From Boletus sp. NGJ (Eukaryota > Basidiomycota > Agaricomycetes > Boletales > Boletaceae): a stretch of 64,000 nt of DNA. Shown piece by piece: positions 23,012 to 34,439 of this stretch. The notes below the pieces were generated by a model. The model searched no databases and was not told where the DNA came from. It was given only the letters and a program-made list of their open reading frames with translations. The number at the start of each line of letters is the position of its first letter. The stretch's first letter is position 1. A program made the translations under genes and the position numbers. The stretch is taken from contig JAGTXK010000022.1 in assembly GCA_019096195.1 (NCBI GenBank), positions 124,001-188,000 on the forward strand. The letters run 5' to 3'.

Positions 23012-24859
23012 ATGAATGGTTCACCTCAGGACAAACCACCACCACTGCCATCCAAGGAGCCTTTTGTCATTGACGAGGACATCGAGCTCGGTGACTTGCA
23101 CAATACCCCCGAGCCACTCTCTCCCAAAAATGGTCTCGTCGAACGGTACGAAGACCTCGACGGGGACGATCCGGACCAAGTAGACGACGGGAACACGGCG
23201 CTCTTGGGCGCAGAGGGGAGAACCAGAGGCACAGAGCGGTTGGACACTTCCTGGTGGGGACAAGTGGGCAGTCTCGTCCTCGAGGTCCGTGTCCGTTTCC
23301 AACGCAATTAAAGAGCAATCGCGTGACGAGACAGCATAGAGCGCACCGACCTTGTTACTCACTACTGTCAGCCTTTTATTCACCGGTGAACTTTTGGACC
23401 ACGTGTCGGTAAGTCCAACCTATGCATGGCCTATCGGAGAATGGACCAACACTTGAACAGCGTTGGAAAGCCATGAGGACGATTGGCGAGCTCATCATGA
23501 TAGTTCCTGTGATCATGAACCTGAAGGGAAATCTTGAAATGAATCTCTCTGCAAGGTTGGGGACTGCTGCAAATATGGGCGAACTCGACGATCCCAAACG
23601 GCGCCGCAAAATCATCATTGGAAATATGGCTCTTCTCCAAGTCCAGGCAACCGTGGTGGCATGTGTAGCTGCTTCTGTGGCCGTTCTCTTAGCCTTTTTT
23701 GTGCCAAATCCTCTTCCCCCTGCATCCTCACAGGATGCAGCGCTCAATAATACAATACACCTCGTCTCGAGAGCAACCCGTCCTTTGCCTATAAACACAG
23801 GACTACCCAGGTCTGGACTCGTTGAGTAGGCGCTGAAGTACTTCGCTCCATCCCTTGACCTCATCCATCCGTTAGATTTGTCATGGTCGCAGCATCTTCC
23901 ATGCTTTCCGCCTGCATGGCAAGCATTATTCTTGGATCATTCATGTGTTTTCTTGTTGTGTTATGTCGCCATTACGGGCGTGACCCAGGTTTGCATCACC
24001 ATTGCAGGCCCTCCTCCCCGTTCTGATTGGACATCCTCAGACAATATAGCTCCACCAGTCGCATCATTTCTTGGAGATTTGGTGACGCTGTCTCTCCTAG
24101 GGGGCATCAGCTTCGTTTTGATCAACTACGTCAACACGGTATTGCCTCTTATAATTGTAATATTTCTCACATGTTCCGCAGCAGCATGTGCTGTTGTCGT
24201 GCGAGGGAACAGCGTGGTTAAAGATCTCATATGGCAGGGTTGGACACCCCTTTTTGGTGCCATGGTCATCAGCAGTGGGACCGGCATCGTGCTCGATATA
24301 TTCGCCTCCAGGTATCCAGGATTTCCTCTGCTCGCTGTCGTAATTAGTGGTGAGTTCTCTTCTCGCGTCGGTACCCACATTACTGAACTCTTTCCAGGTT
24401 TGCCAGGAAGTGTGGGCTCCATATTTATCTCGCGTCTTTCGACTTCGCTACACGCTGCTGCATCCCACATCTCATATTTCAGAGATACTGGCCCATCATC
24501 ACGACTCGTCATGATCACGCTCATCCTGGCGACGATACCCATAGAAATCATCTTTCTTGCAATACTTCAGATTTTCGGGTGGCTCCATCTACCTATCTTA
24601 TTTACCGTCTTCTCCCTCGCCTTCTTCTGCTGTGCAGTAAGTGCTCTGTTTATTCCTGTTCTCAGACTCATTCTAAATGATATGGCAGGTTTGGATATCC
24701 CTCATCGTCGCACAACTGCTCACACACTACCTATGGTCCAAGGGGCTGGATCCTGACATGTACGCGTTACCCATTCACTCTGCGCTGATGGACTTGATAG
24801 GACAGTTGCTCCTGGTGTTATGTTTTGTGCTGGTGTCTTTCGTAGGCGTACCATTATAA
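23012..24859 (+). CDS. SLC41/MgtE-type divalent cation transporter
   Basis: Membrane Mg2+ (or related divalent cation) transporter with two MgtE-like repeats. The start MNGSPQDKPPPLPSKEP opens an acidic cytosolic N-terminus to about residue 90. The first repeat has IGELIMIVPVIMNLKGNLEM and NLSARLGTAANMGELD, the family signature, then IIIGNMALLQVQATVVACVA. The second has DNIAPPVASFLGDLVTLSLL, then hydrophobic helices, FGAMVISSGTGIVLDIF, and LPGSVGSIFISRLSTSLHA. It ends in two helices with a stop at 24857-24859. At least four introns are needed (about 23280-23350, 23815-23880, 23975-24010, 24350-24400, 24635-24690). Roughly ten membrane segments. It starts 260 bp from ADA3 (divergent) and is convergent with the deacetylase gene. 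Confidence 0.85.
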
Positions 24860-25078
24860 ATGTAAGGTCGCCCGGTTTTGACCCCGTCGATTACTCGACC
24901 ACTCGATGGTATATCACCCAAGTTGTTGATGTTCGCGTTGTCTTCTTGTAACTTCTAGTTACTAGTACCATTGTGACGAGGTTGATGTGATATCCCTAAC
25001 CTAAGTTACACGAGTACATTGTATAGACCAAACATATTACACCAAAAGACAGCTTCGATCGCAGAAAAAACCTCGTAG

Positions 25079-27103
25079 TCAAGATACATCAACGTCGAGG
25101 TCTATCGGTGTCATTGGTTCCTGCCCCGACTCAGCCTCCGCGCCAGCATCGAAATCCACATCCGTCAAATCCTTCTCCTTCTCCGTCGCTCCCTCCGTTT
25201 CTTTGTCTTTTTCTTTTTCTTTTGCTTTTTCGTTTTTCCTTTTCCTTTTCCTTTTCCTTTTCCTTGTCCGTCCCCGCTCTTGCCCTCGGCTTACGTGTTT
25301 TCCTGCTTCTCGGCTTCGCAACCTTGACCGTCGACGCCACCCCATTTTCATCTCCATCCACCTCCCCGTCACCTTTCACGGTGATAGCGCTTGCCCGACT
25401 CCTCCCCCGACCCCGCGTCCGTTTCCCCGCCCCACGCGATCGACGCGCAGGGATTGAAGTCCGCCTCTCGCTGATTGACGGACATGGCTCTTGGTCCACG
25501 TCGTTCTCCCCATCAAAATACTCATTCCTCGCCGTCGTCCGATCACTCCGTCTCTCCCCAGCCAACGCCGTCCCCCGTTCTTCGTCCTTCTCTTCTTGCG
25601 TTTTTTCCTCACCTGCGAGGAGCCCTTCGAGATCGGGTGGTATGTCCTGCATCGCCACGCTCGGTGCGCCCTGCAGGTATCTGAGCTTGCTACGGATGCC
25701 GATCGTGATTTTCTGCAAGGACGCAGGTGAATTTTGGTTCTCGACGCGACCGGTCAGTGGAGGATGGAGTTTCCATTGAGAGTCTCGGAAAAAGGGATCA
25801 TAGACCGTTGCCGGAAGCTCGTCAGGGATCTCAGCGCCGACGAGTACGGCCGTCTCGTACGTCCAGCACCGACTGACATTTTTGATGGTATACCCGCCCC
25901 CGCCTACGACCAACAACGGCACGTTGAATTTGCGCACAAAGTTGACGCATTCGCCGTGTGCTGCGATGGACAAATTGAATGCGCCTAGTCTGTCACAGCC
26001 CAAGGAATCTGCACCACATTGGAGGACGATTGCGGTCGGGCGGAAGGCGGTGACGGTATCGTCGATGACGGTTTTGAACACTGTGAGATACATCTCGTCG
26101 TCGATCCCGTCTTGAAGTGGAACGTTGAGGCAAAAGTGTTTGCCCAGGTTGGCGCCGTTGTCATCGAGCTTACCTGTCCCAGGAAAGAATTCACCGGTGT
26201 ACTTGTGAAATGACGCGGTCATGACGCGATTTGAGTGGTAGAATGCGAGCTCCACGCCATCACCGTGGTGAATATCGATGTCGATGTAGAGCACCCTTGG
26301 ATGATATCTAGGACAGTGGTTGAAGCTCTGTGACACACTAGGAGTTGCTCTTCCTACCTAAGAAGCTCCAGTATCGCCAGCACGATGTCGTTCACGTAGC
26401 AGAAACCGCTTGCTTCCCCCCGCTTTGCATGGTGGAGGCCACCTGACCAATTGATCGCAGTGTCGCAAGCGCCAGCACAAAGTTTTCGTGCACCGGCAAG
26501 TGACGCGCCGGCGTACATACGGCAGAAATCGTACATGTCAGAAAATATAGGACAATCTTCGACACAATTGAACGTGTCGATCAGATGTCTCATGTCGTTT
26601 TGATTACCCGGAGTCACCCTATATGACTTATGCTCACAGGTACTACATGCGATCAAACGCTGGAACGCTCACCTCGACAAAAAATCAATATAGTCATGAT
26701 CGTGGTACATTTCGAGCTCTTCCTGCGTCGCGGGGCGCGGGTTATATATGTGGTGGATCTGTTTGTCCAAACCATAACCCATGACGAGCGCATTCGTGAG
26801 CGTCAGTCGATGCGGTTTCATGGGGTGTCGCTCCTAAACAAGAACATTCATGACCGCCGATCCAAGCACGACGAAGGGCATCTGCGCACCCCATAATGAT
26901 ATTCGCCAATGCCTTTTGGAAAAAAGTAGGAAACTATTGGACGCGAATGCGGCTTTTCTTTCATTTCAAGCTTCGATACGTCATCTCGACCAGCATCGAC
27001 TTACGTTCACGTATTCAGTGATGGGTTGGGCGGTTCCGAGAGCACCTCGGTCGTCGAAGTAGGTAGAGGCCGAGAAGGTCGTGGATTGAGCACTTCGAAC
27101 CAT
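25079..27103 (-). CDS. HOS2: Class I histone deacetylase (Hos2/Rpd3 type)
   Basis: Zn-dependent lysine deacetylase acting on histones. The first exon, start at 27103, reads [20 protein letters not shown]. Then [19 protein letters not shown] and [20 protein letters not shown] (about 26820-26670), [37 protein letters not shown] (26440-26385), and after an intron [19 protein letters not shown] with the metal Asp-x-His. [28 protein letters not shown] and [10 protein letters not shown] complete the pocket. DCP followed by SDMYDFC favours a Hos2-like assignment over Rpd3. The C-terminal 150 residues are charged and repetitive. Two frames compete at the end: one stops at 25131, the other, ending [11 protein letters not shown] at 25079, looks more like the family; the change falls near the repeat at 25228-25262. 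Confidence 0.9.
25228..25262. repeat. CCTTTT hexamer microsatellite inside HDAC coding region
   Basis: Five near-perfect CCTTTT units on the plus strand, continuing into imperfect CTTTTT units. On the coding (minus) strand they encode a Lys-Glu run. A length change not divisible by three here would explain the two rival C-terminal frames of the deacetylase. Confidence 0.8.
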
Positions 27104-27477
27104 ATCGGCGATGACCTAGATCGGCAAGAAATTTGCTCAAAATGTGAGTCGCGAAGTACACGTCGTCGGCTTTGACAATCGGAAGTCGTGTTGTGGGTCA
27201 ATACTGCAGGATCGAGTCCTGGGACAGAAAGCCTGTATGAGCAGCTATTTGGATGGATGGTCGCCACAGAAAGCTTTCTGGACGTTCATAACTTACCTTG
27301 CAATGTTCTTTAACCAACTCGGTTGGAGATTGAGGTAGTATAGTAGTGGTGAGTGAGAGGAGATGCAAGAAGAGAGTACTACTAGTAGTCGTAATCCGGT
27401 CCAGGTACAGCTTATGTAATTAAACGGTTAGGAAGCGCGAGCGTCTAAGTTGCTCCGAGTCGTTGCCTTCCGCGTCC
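27104..27477. promoter_or_regulatory. Divergent intergenic region, HDAC and PER1
   Basis: 374 bp between the HDAC start codon and the PER1 start codon. It contains pyrimidine stretches and CTACTACTAGTAGTCG near 27385 but no TATA box I can support. Confidence 0.35.
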
Positions 27478-28527
27478 ATGAAGTTGTTCTTGTTCTCTGC
27501 ATGTGTTCTGGTACTTTTAGCGAGCACGGCTCTTGGATCTTCAGGAGACAGATCTTCAGAGTTCCAGAACTGTGTCTCGACGTGCTATGGTGATCATTGT
27601 CACCCATGGACGACTCTCCCGCTCGACCTGCGCTTGACGCGCTGGACGTGCACAGACGACTGTAAATACCAATGCATGCATATGCTGACCGACAAGGCTA
27701 TCAGTCTTGGTCAAGAAATTCAACAGTACCACGGGAAATGGCCGTTCTGGCGCTTCCTCGGCATGCAAGAACCTGCCTCGGTCGCGTTCTCCCTCTTGAA
27801 CATGTGGTTTCATCTGCAAGGTGCTCGCCAAGTCCGCCGAAAGATACCTGCGAGTCATCCATTCAGAGGATACTATCTTACCTGGGCGTACGTGAGCGTC
27901 AATGCGTGGATATGGTCAACAGTGTTTCATACGAGGGGTGAGGAACTTCTGTCAGGCGCTTTTCTGTCTGACAAGGACATAGATTTACCGTTCACTGAGA
28001 AGCTTGACTATTTCTCGGCTGCACTGGCCATCCTCTATGCGCTCTATCTTACAGTCATCCGCGTAGCAAACTTGTATACTCAGCCCTCCAAACCCGAAAA
28101 CAACGGACACTCGCTCCTGCACTTCGGATGGTCTGCATTGTGCATCATTGTCTATCTGTCGCACGTCACGTATCTAAGTGCACTTCCTCGATTCGACTAT
28201 ACATACAACATGGCCTTCAACCTCGTCCTCGGGATCGCTCACAACATCTTGTGGTTGTGGTATTCCCTCCCTGTTCCGTTTCCCCAACGATTTCCTTACG
28301 CACCCAAGATATACTATCCGCGGCATACCTACAAAGCAGGGATATTTGTGCTTCTAACTACGGCCGCAACCGCGCTCGAGCTATTTGACTTTCCACCCCT
28401 GGGCCGTGTCCTCGATCCACATGCTCTTTGGCACCTGAGTACAGCTCCCATTGCCAAGTTCTGGTATGACTTCCTGGTCGAAGACTCCCAAAATGATGGC
28501 TGGCGGCCAAGTCAAAAGTATGGATGA
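27478..28527 (+). CDS. PER1: Per1-like GPI-anchor remodelling protein
   Basis: ER membrane protein of the PER1/PGAP3 family, which acts in lipid remodelling of GPI anchors and belongs to the CREST hydrolase superfamily. Uninterrupted frame of 349 codons, the only clearly intronless housekeeping gene here. Signal peptide MKLFLFSACVLVLLASTALG, then a lumenal Cys-rich part (NCVSTCYGDHC, RWTCTDDCKYQCMH). The W-PFWRFLGMQEPASV segment follows, with HLQGARQVRRKIP. The catalytic His/Asp features of the family are NAWIWSTVFHTRG and DKDIDLPFTEKLDYFSA. After several helices comes LDPHALWHLSTAPIAKFWYD near the C-terminus with the last conserved His residues. About seven membrane segments. ATG 27478 places the signal peptide exactly at the start. 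Confidence 0.95.
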   Translation: MKLFLFSACVLVLLASTALGSSGDRSSEFQNCVSTCYGDHCHPWTTLPLDLRLTRWTCTDDCKYQCMHMLTDKAISLGQEIQQYHGKWPFWRFLGMQEPASVAFSLLNMWFHLQGARQVRRKIPASHPFRGYYLTWAYVSVNAWIWSTVFHTRGEELLSGAFLSDKDIDLPFTEKLDYFSAALAILYALYLTVIRVANLYTQPSKPENNGHSLLHFGWSALCIIVYLSHVTYLSALPRFDYTYNMAFNLVLGIAHNILWLWYSLPVPFPQRFPYAPKIYYPRHTYKAGIFVLLTTAATALELFDFPPLGRVLDPHALWHLSTAPIAKFWYDFLVEDSQNDGWRPSQKYG

Positions 28528-28698
28528 CACGATAATTAGACGTTTCTACAGTTCACTAACTAAATACATCCTAGTTGACAGAATTCGATTGTCTCCGCTG
28601 TCTGCACGAGACAGCTTCGTCAAATACGAGACTACGCTAGCATCCCAGATCTACGTTTACGCTCAACGATCAGCAACGAGACTGCCCCAAAAAATATA

Positions 28699-29349
28699 TC
28701 AGCATTTCCTCCCGAGATATAACTCTGAAAAAGACGGACCTATAATAGCGTCCACTGAGTCGATGACCGAATTGTCGATCTCCAAGTATGCGTATTGCGA
28801 TATCATCCCTACCAAGAGGTGTCGCTTGTGCTGGTGAAACGTTGCAAGGGGACGTTTGATCTTCACCCCTTCTTCGGCGCTATGAAGCTATTATGCGTGT
28901 CACTCGAGCATCCCAACCCCAGCCATGTTCATCTTACTCACCTCCAATTGCTTATCCGTCACGGTCCATGCGAATATGTTTCCCTCGCCATCATCAAATT
29001 GCCATCGACTACAATCAGTAATTCCCATGAGCGTTCCACGACGAAACCATCAAAATAAATGCGAGAATGGTTCCCACCTTTCCCCTGGCTTTGTCCCATC
29101 GACTTTCTTGATCCACTGCCCCTCAGGTTCGAACTCCCCGCCATACAAGCTCACTGCAACAGGCTTGTCTGCATCGCTTCGAATGCTCCCGGTGAGCTCA
29201 TACATGCCCATACGTGGATCGAGTCTCCGCACAGTTGTCAGATGGGGCTCCCATTCGGGCGTCTGGATATCATAGTAGATGGCGTCGGTTTCATTGGACA
29301 CGGTCGTATTGAGCAAATACGCCGTCGTGAACGTGAGTATCTGGGACAT
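28699..29349 (-). CDS. DUF6593 family protein
   Basis: Small basidiomycete-specific protein of unknown function. The start at 29349 reads MSQILTFTTAYLLNTTVS, then IYYDIQTPEWEPHLTTVRRL, a segment with VAVSLYGGEFEPEGQWIKKV and GERWEPFSH (exon end near 29060). The next exon gives a Trp-rich strand pattern, RWQFDDGEGNIFAWTVTDKQ, and the last part includes TFHQHKRHLLVGMISQYAYL before the stop at 28699. The alternating strands and the late D-x2-G-x3-F-x-W pattern fit DUF6593, which resembles tubby-like beta barrels. Two or three introns are implied; the last splice is not certain. Confidence 0.65.
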
Positions 29350-30471
29350 GGAAACGGTGGACGGCGCCCTCAGGTATCTTCTTTGAGGGATACGGGAGAA
29401 CGGTGGGGGAGAGGCGGATGCGGAATGAAGCAGCGCTGCGCTCTGACGGGATCCCACTTCGATCGCAGCGCGTTATATACATGTCGGACGATATTAAAAA
29501 GGGATAGCGCTACGCGGGATAGGTCCCGCGGAGGGACGTTCATACCCACACCAGCCTTGGTTCCAATACATCCCGTCCTCATGGCCGTTCGCACACTCCA
29601 TGCAGCAGATGGAACGGGCTGAACCACAGTGTTAGTCCGCCCTCACTGTCCCCACTGCTCCCGCGAGTCGGACACACAGAAATAGTCCCTGTGAATGGCC
29701 ACTGTGAGAAAAGCTGAATGGTTTTCCCTCAGTGGCGACATTTTGTACCGCCAGACATTGGACAGTATCTTCTGGTTTATCAGGCTATCCGCGGGGTTCG
29801 GACGTGAATACATTACATCCAATGATTGAACGATTACTCGTCCCCTGTGGCTACGCTCGATTGGAGTGACATGCTCGGAAACTATCCGTTCCAACGTGTT
29901 TCATTTTGAATAATGTGTCCGTTGGCCATGGAGGTTCGGTTTACCGTTTCTGCTTCCGTTTCGTTCGATGTGCCGAGCCTGCGTTGTCTCAAGTCTGTCT
30001 ACATAAACATTCAAGACACAGCAAGTGCAATTCGTGCAAGTGGCATGGGCTCATTCAGCTTGCGTGCTTTACACGCACCAGTGATTTACCATTCAAGACC
30101 GCAATCTGAAGTGGTCCCATACCGGAACCTCTCTCTCTGTGAAAGAATGCCACCGGAGAAGATAGCGCAGGGAACTCTACCACAGATCCCAAGACTACTC
30201 GGTCGACGTACCGGGGACAGTGTACAACCGTATTGGCAGCGACGTTTTCTTTCCCACTCCAGTTCGACAGGCGAGCGCGAGAGAAACACACGTCCAGGCA
30301 TCCCATGTATAAGTAAGTGTCGACATCATCCCGTTGCAAGTCGTACATACATACAATCCTATACAATCACATGAAGGCATAGAGGAACGGTGGCCCGATG
30401 GTGATGCTTTTGAGGTATTCGAAGGTATTCATAGTATTTTCTTGCGGGAAAACTAGAATGACCCGATCAGA
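29350..30471. other. No gene recognised
   Basis: About 1.1 kb between the DUF6593 gene and the permease stop. The longest open frame, 29913-30374 on the plus strand, shows no domain and ordinary-looking random composition. I see nothing I can name. Confidence 0.4.
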
Positions 30472-33069
30472 TCAGATCAGTTTAATATCCCTTGTTCGTT
30501 TGGGGGTCCTGAGAGCACGTACCAAGGTCACGACGGTGCCATCTTTGAGTGCCTCTTTGCGCGGCACGAGCTCGTACCCGAACACTTTCGGTAACAGAAT
30601 ACGCCATCCAACCCAATAGCCGACGCCGACTAACATCACGCCGATGCCAACGAGGCAGTACCTGCCATTTGTCACAACATCATTAGTCCCAGGCTCAGCG
30701 TGTGATGTTTACCCTTGAAGTGAACGAGGGATGCGACGCACAAGTAGTATGGCAGAGGAGGCGTGTCTCCGACGCCATTGGATGGAGGCACGAACGGTGC
30801 GACCATGACTGTCAGCCGTTGCAGATAAGTGTCGTGATGAAACCCATGTGAGACGACGCTTACGAGCCACCGCTACGACGAGATAGAACACTGCTAGAGG
30901 CCACCAGACTGAGACAGCGTGTGTCAACGCAAGTTTCTCTCAGCCCAAAACCGTCCTACCCTTGAATGGCCTGTGAATATCTGGCCTCTTCCAACGCAAC
31001 CAGAAGAGACCCTGCGTGAGGGTTGTTATACAAAAATCAGGTATTCGGAGCAAGGAGGGAGGACAACTTACGATGACAACGAAGAAGCTAATGATCTGAC
31101 TAGGGTATCCTTCAACGTCCAAGATAAAGGGATATGCGACATTCATAGGCGGCCCAAGAATTACGATAACCTACACTCACGGTCCACTCAGCATGTCTCT
31201 CACAGATAATTAAAACTGTACTCACCGAAGGGATCAGATGGATAACGAGCCCGGGTAAAGGTGCCTTTCCCGTCGGCCAGTTTGACGCCCAGAACTTGTT
31301 ACCGAATGGGAGAGGGATACCCTCCTTGGCAAGCTCTATCGCAAGTGAAACCACGTGGCATGATCAATTTCAATTTCGATAATAGTACGGGACGACAAGC
31401 GTACTTACCCTGGTTGACGCGGGCGGCAGCAAACGTCTGTCCATGTTTATGAGCATCAACGAAAATAGTCGAAGGAATCAGCAAATACACTAGTGATGAC
31501 GTTCTAAGGCAATATTAGTACAGGGTACTTAATGTCAAAATGTCAGGACTTACTCCGAGCGCACTGCATCGTCAGAGTCAACCACCGGCAAGGCCAGCAA
31601 GCAAAGTCAACGTCGGGAAACGAGACGGGAACACGGGAACACGAAACCTACCTGAGAGCAACAAAGACACTCAACGCACGCTCCGCCGCGGTTCCGAACA
31701 CATTCTTGAAAAACAAAGCAGCCACAGTCACACCGGAAGACTCGATCTGGGCCTATCACCAACAGTGGTTGCATCGATCGACGCATGGAGAATGGATATG
31801 ATCTACACACCTTGGTCGCCGCGCTGAAATACGCGACATTGGCAAGGATATAGAGAGCGGCACAGATCCCCAGTCCGAGGGGTCCGGCAATCTTGAGCGT
31901 CCGCACCGGATTTCGGACATTGTTGAGCACGTAATTGACATTCGACCAACCGGCGTATGCGTACAGGACCTTGAAGGTCGCTGTCGCATACTATACATCG
32001 TCGTTAACACCGATGCCTATTATCGATGGGAAACACTCACGTCACCACCGCTGTGTGAGCTGCCAGCGAACGCGTTGACAAAGTTTGCTTGGGGATTGGT
32101 GATGTGGGTCTTGCCTGACAACACTACCCAGCCGGTTATCACGATGAAGATGAGAATAATCAATTTGAAAACCGTCAGCAACTGAAATACTATGTCGTTA
32201 GAAGGTATGCAAAACCAAAAGTATGGAATTATCGTACATTCATGAGATATACGCCAGTGCGTGGCGTAAAAGCATGAAGAAGGGTCACGAAAGTGATCAC
32301 TAAGGACGATGTTTGACGAGTGCCCTATATGATGGGGGTTTAAAGCACACCTCCAAGAGCGATGCCACGTTCAGACCAATTCGTCGCGACCTCTCCTGCT
32401 GAGATAAGGATGCTAGTAGAACGAAGTTATGACACACACGACGCAGAGAATGAGCCGCTCACTTGCTCGCAAAGACCTACCGCCCAAGGTCAAGGCCATC
32501 AGACACGGAATTACATCTAGCTTGGCACTTACAATACACCCACTCGCAGTGAATCCAAGTAAAATGGCATTCGAAGCGAATATCACCGTAGCGAGATATT
32601 TCGGTCTTCGATAGACCGCCTCCAAGTATACTTTTTCACCACCACTCCGGGGATACATGGTCCCAAACTCGAGCCAGATGAACAAGCCACAAAAGGAGAG
32701 AGCGAATCCGAGGACCCAGAGCATGAGGGACGCTCCGACGGAGCCTACCCCGCTCAGAATGGAGGATGGGGTCGAGAAGATGCCTGTACCGATGATACGT
32801 CCGACGATAAGGAGGGTGCATGAGGTGACGCCGAGATGACGGCCAAGCCCCCCAGCAGTGTCTACACAACAACAGTGATTGAACCAAGACGAAGAAGAGC
32901 CGCAAAAAAAGAGAACCGACGCACCTTCCTCAAAAGAGAGTCCACCAGGACCGACATCGACGAGCGTGACTTCCTGTTTGGGTTGCTTCTCGCCGACATC
33001 GTGGTCAAAACTAGCCTCGTCACTAGGTTCCGTCTTCCGAAAGCGCGTCCAAAGGCTCCCAGGCATCAT
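30472..33069 (-). CDS. MUP1-like amino-acid permease, copy 1
   Basis: APC-superfamily transporter of the LAT-like fungal group that includes yeast methionine permease Mup1; plasma membrane uptake of amino acids. Starts MMPGSLWTRFRKTEPSDEAS with an acidic cytosolic N-terminus. After the first intron come GRHLGVTSCTLLIVGRIIG and TGIFSTPSSILSGVGSVGAS (helix 1 signature), LWVLGFALSFCGLFIWLEFG and TMYPRSGGEKVYLE. Later exons give ATATFKVLYAYAGWSNVNYV with NNVRNPVRTLKIAGPLG, ALFFKNVFGTAAERALSVFV, NVAYPFILDVEGYPSQIISF, and the last helices with YELVPRKEALKDGTVVTL near 30510. About 12 membrane segments and ten short introns. Paralogue of 35466-38041 in the same orientation. Substrate specificity cannot be read from sequence. 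Confidence 0.88.
32420..32890 (-). repeat. Near-identical tract shared with 37401-37871
   Basis: Across about 470 bp covering the second and third exons of the permease and the introns between them, I count only a handful of differences from the matching part of copy 2. Just left of the tract (32330-32400 against 37310-37390) differences rise to roughly one base in five. The sharp change points to recent gene conversion. Confidence 0.8.
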
Positions 33070-34060
33070 CGGGACAATAAGGAAAGATGTACCGTGGCGA
33101 GAGTTCGAATTTCGGGAGCATGGCGGGTTTAAGTAGCTGCTGATAACTGAGAAGCTTATAATGCCTCCATGGTAGCGATACGACGGATACGGGGATGATG
33201 CAAGGCAATGTCGAAATGTCGCTCTTCACATGTCGCATGATCATCCATCAAGGACAGAAGAAGAATGGGGAGAGCCTTGTCAGTGCTTGAAGATAAAGGA
33301 AACTGTAAATTAGATAGAAGATCAGACTCGATTCATCAATTGGATGTTCAGTTTTTAAAACATAGATGAAACATTCGAACACGTACAGAGCGTGAACTTG
33401 CTCGGACGCGTTTCGTACTAGCTTGCCGCCGCTCTCAGCTTTTCAATTGCAGGTGACGTTATAGTGTATTCTACTTTTGGTAAGTACTAAGTCGACTTAG
33501 ACTCCCGGGCCAATCACCCCCAAAACAATCTCTACAACATCGTCTACAGTAATGACGGAACAAGGTGCTCTGGCAATCCTCGAACTGAACGATCTATGGA
33601 ACTGGCATGATACGAGACAGATCCAAGCATCAGGAAAGAACAAGGTGACAAATTTCAAGTCGCCCCTCCTAAACTTTTGTACTTCCCAATTGTGAAATCG
33701 CAATGATTCGGTGGTGACACTGGTGAGGTGCTGGATCATTTCTGGAAACAACTCGGGACTTGTGATGGAAAACTGATGGAAAATGGTCAGTCAAAAAACT
33801 TGTGTGTACAGGCTCACTTTCATTTGTCACTGTTGGGGAATACCGACCGCCCATTAGGGTAAACATGCGCAAGCCAAGCTCGGCCTCGGGCGGCATTAGA
33901 TTCAGATTATACATCTGAGTCGTCCATTTGCAATAGTGCGATAGTATATAGCTCGGCCTGTTCTGAGGGGATACAATAATAAAAGTCGTCGTCCCCGGCC
34001 CTCACAAGGGGCTCCGTCTGTGTGTTCTAAGTCACCCCGCGCCTTTCTCGTCTTACGACA
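33070..34060 (-). other. Possible small multi-exon gene of unknown function
   Basis: Between permease copy 1 and the relic copy, minus-strand frames include NLMPPEAELGLRMFTLMGGR (about 33905-33845), then ITSPELFPEMIQHLTSVTTE near 33765-33700, separated by an intron-like gap. They read like exons but match no family I know. The part at 33070-33300 resembles the upstream region of permease copy 2 (about 38045-38235), including the CGCATGATC / CGCCTGATC and CCATCAAG landmarks, so it is probably duplicated promoter sequence. Confidence 0.35.
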
Positions 34061-34068
34061 GTCACAGT

Positions 34069-34219
34069 CGAAAATCTGAAGGAGGAGTATTTCGTGTCGG
34101 CGCAGAAGTCTTTCGAGGTGTTGTTTCGGGGATTTCTGAGATACCAAACCAAAAACATCAACGTCAAGCCTGTGTTAGACATGGCAGCCGAGTTCTTTAC
34201 TCAACTTTTGGTGTCGCGT
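34069..34219 (+). other. Orphan exon-like segment
   Basis: An open plus-strand segment is bounded by a good acceptor (CTTACGACAG) and a good donor (GTGAGTAAA). It reads VTVENLKEEYFVSAQKSFEV, LFRGFLRYQTKNINVKPVLD and MAAEFFTQLLVSR, a convincing helical protein. No partner exon was found on either side. It looks like one exon of a conserved gene carried here by duplication; the source gene is not recognised. Confidence 0.45.
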
Positions 34220-34439
34220 GTGAGTAAAACTGCCTTGAATCGCTTTTAGACATTTGACGATCATCCGGTAGTCATGAACTCAGAAGGGGGTTTTTGAAAA
34301 CAAAAACAAGAACTCTTAAACCATTGGTGCGTATATATTCATCTTGGAGCCATACCATCCTCTTTATCGTCACACCGTAGTAGCGGAACAAGGTACTCGT
34401 GCTATACCTCTGGTTGTTCTTCAGAGATTTCAACCAAGT

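Noticed and set aside
25108-25779. 223-codon plus-strand frame rich in Phe, Ser and Pro
   Set aside because: It is the antisense of the charged HDAC tail; the minus strand has clear family motifs.
29913-30374. 153-codon plus-strand frame
   Set aside because: Composition looks random and no motif was recognised.
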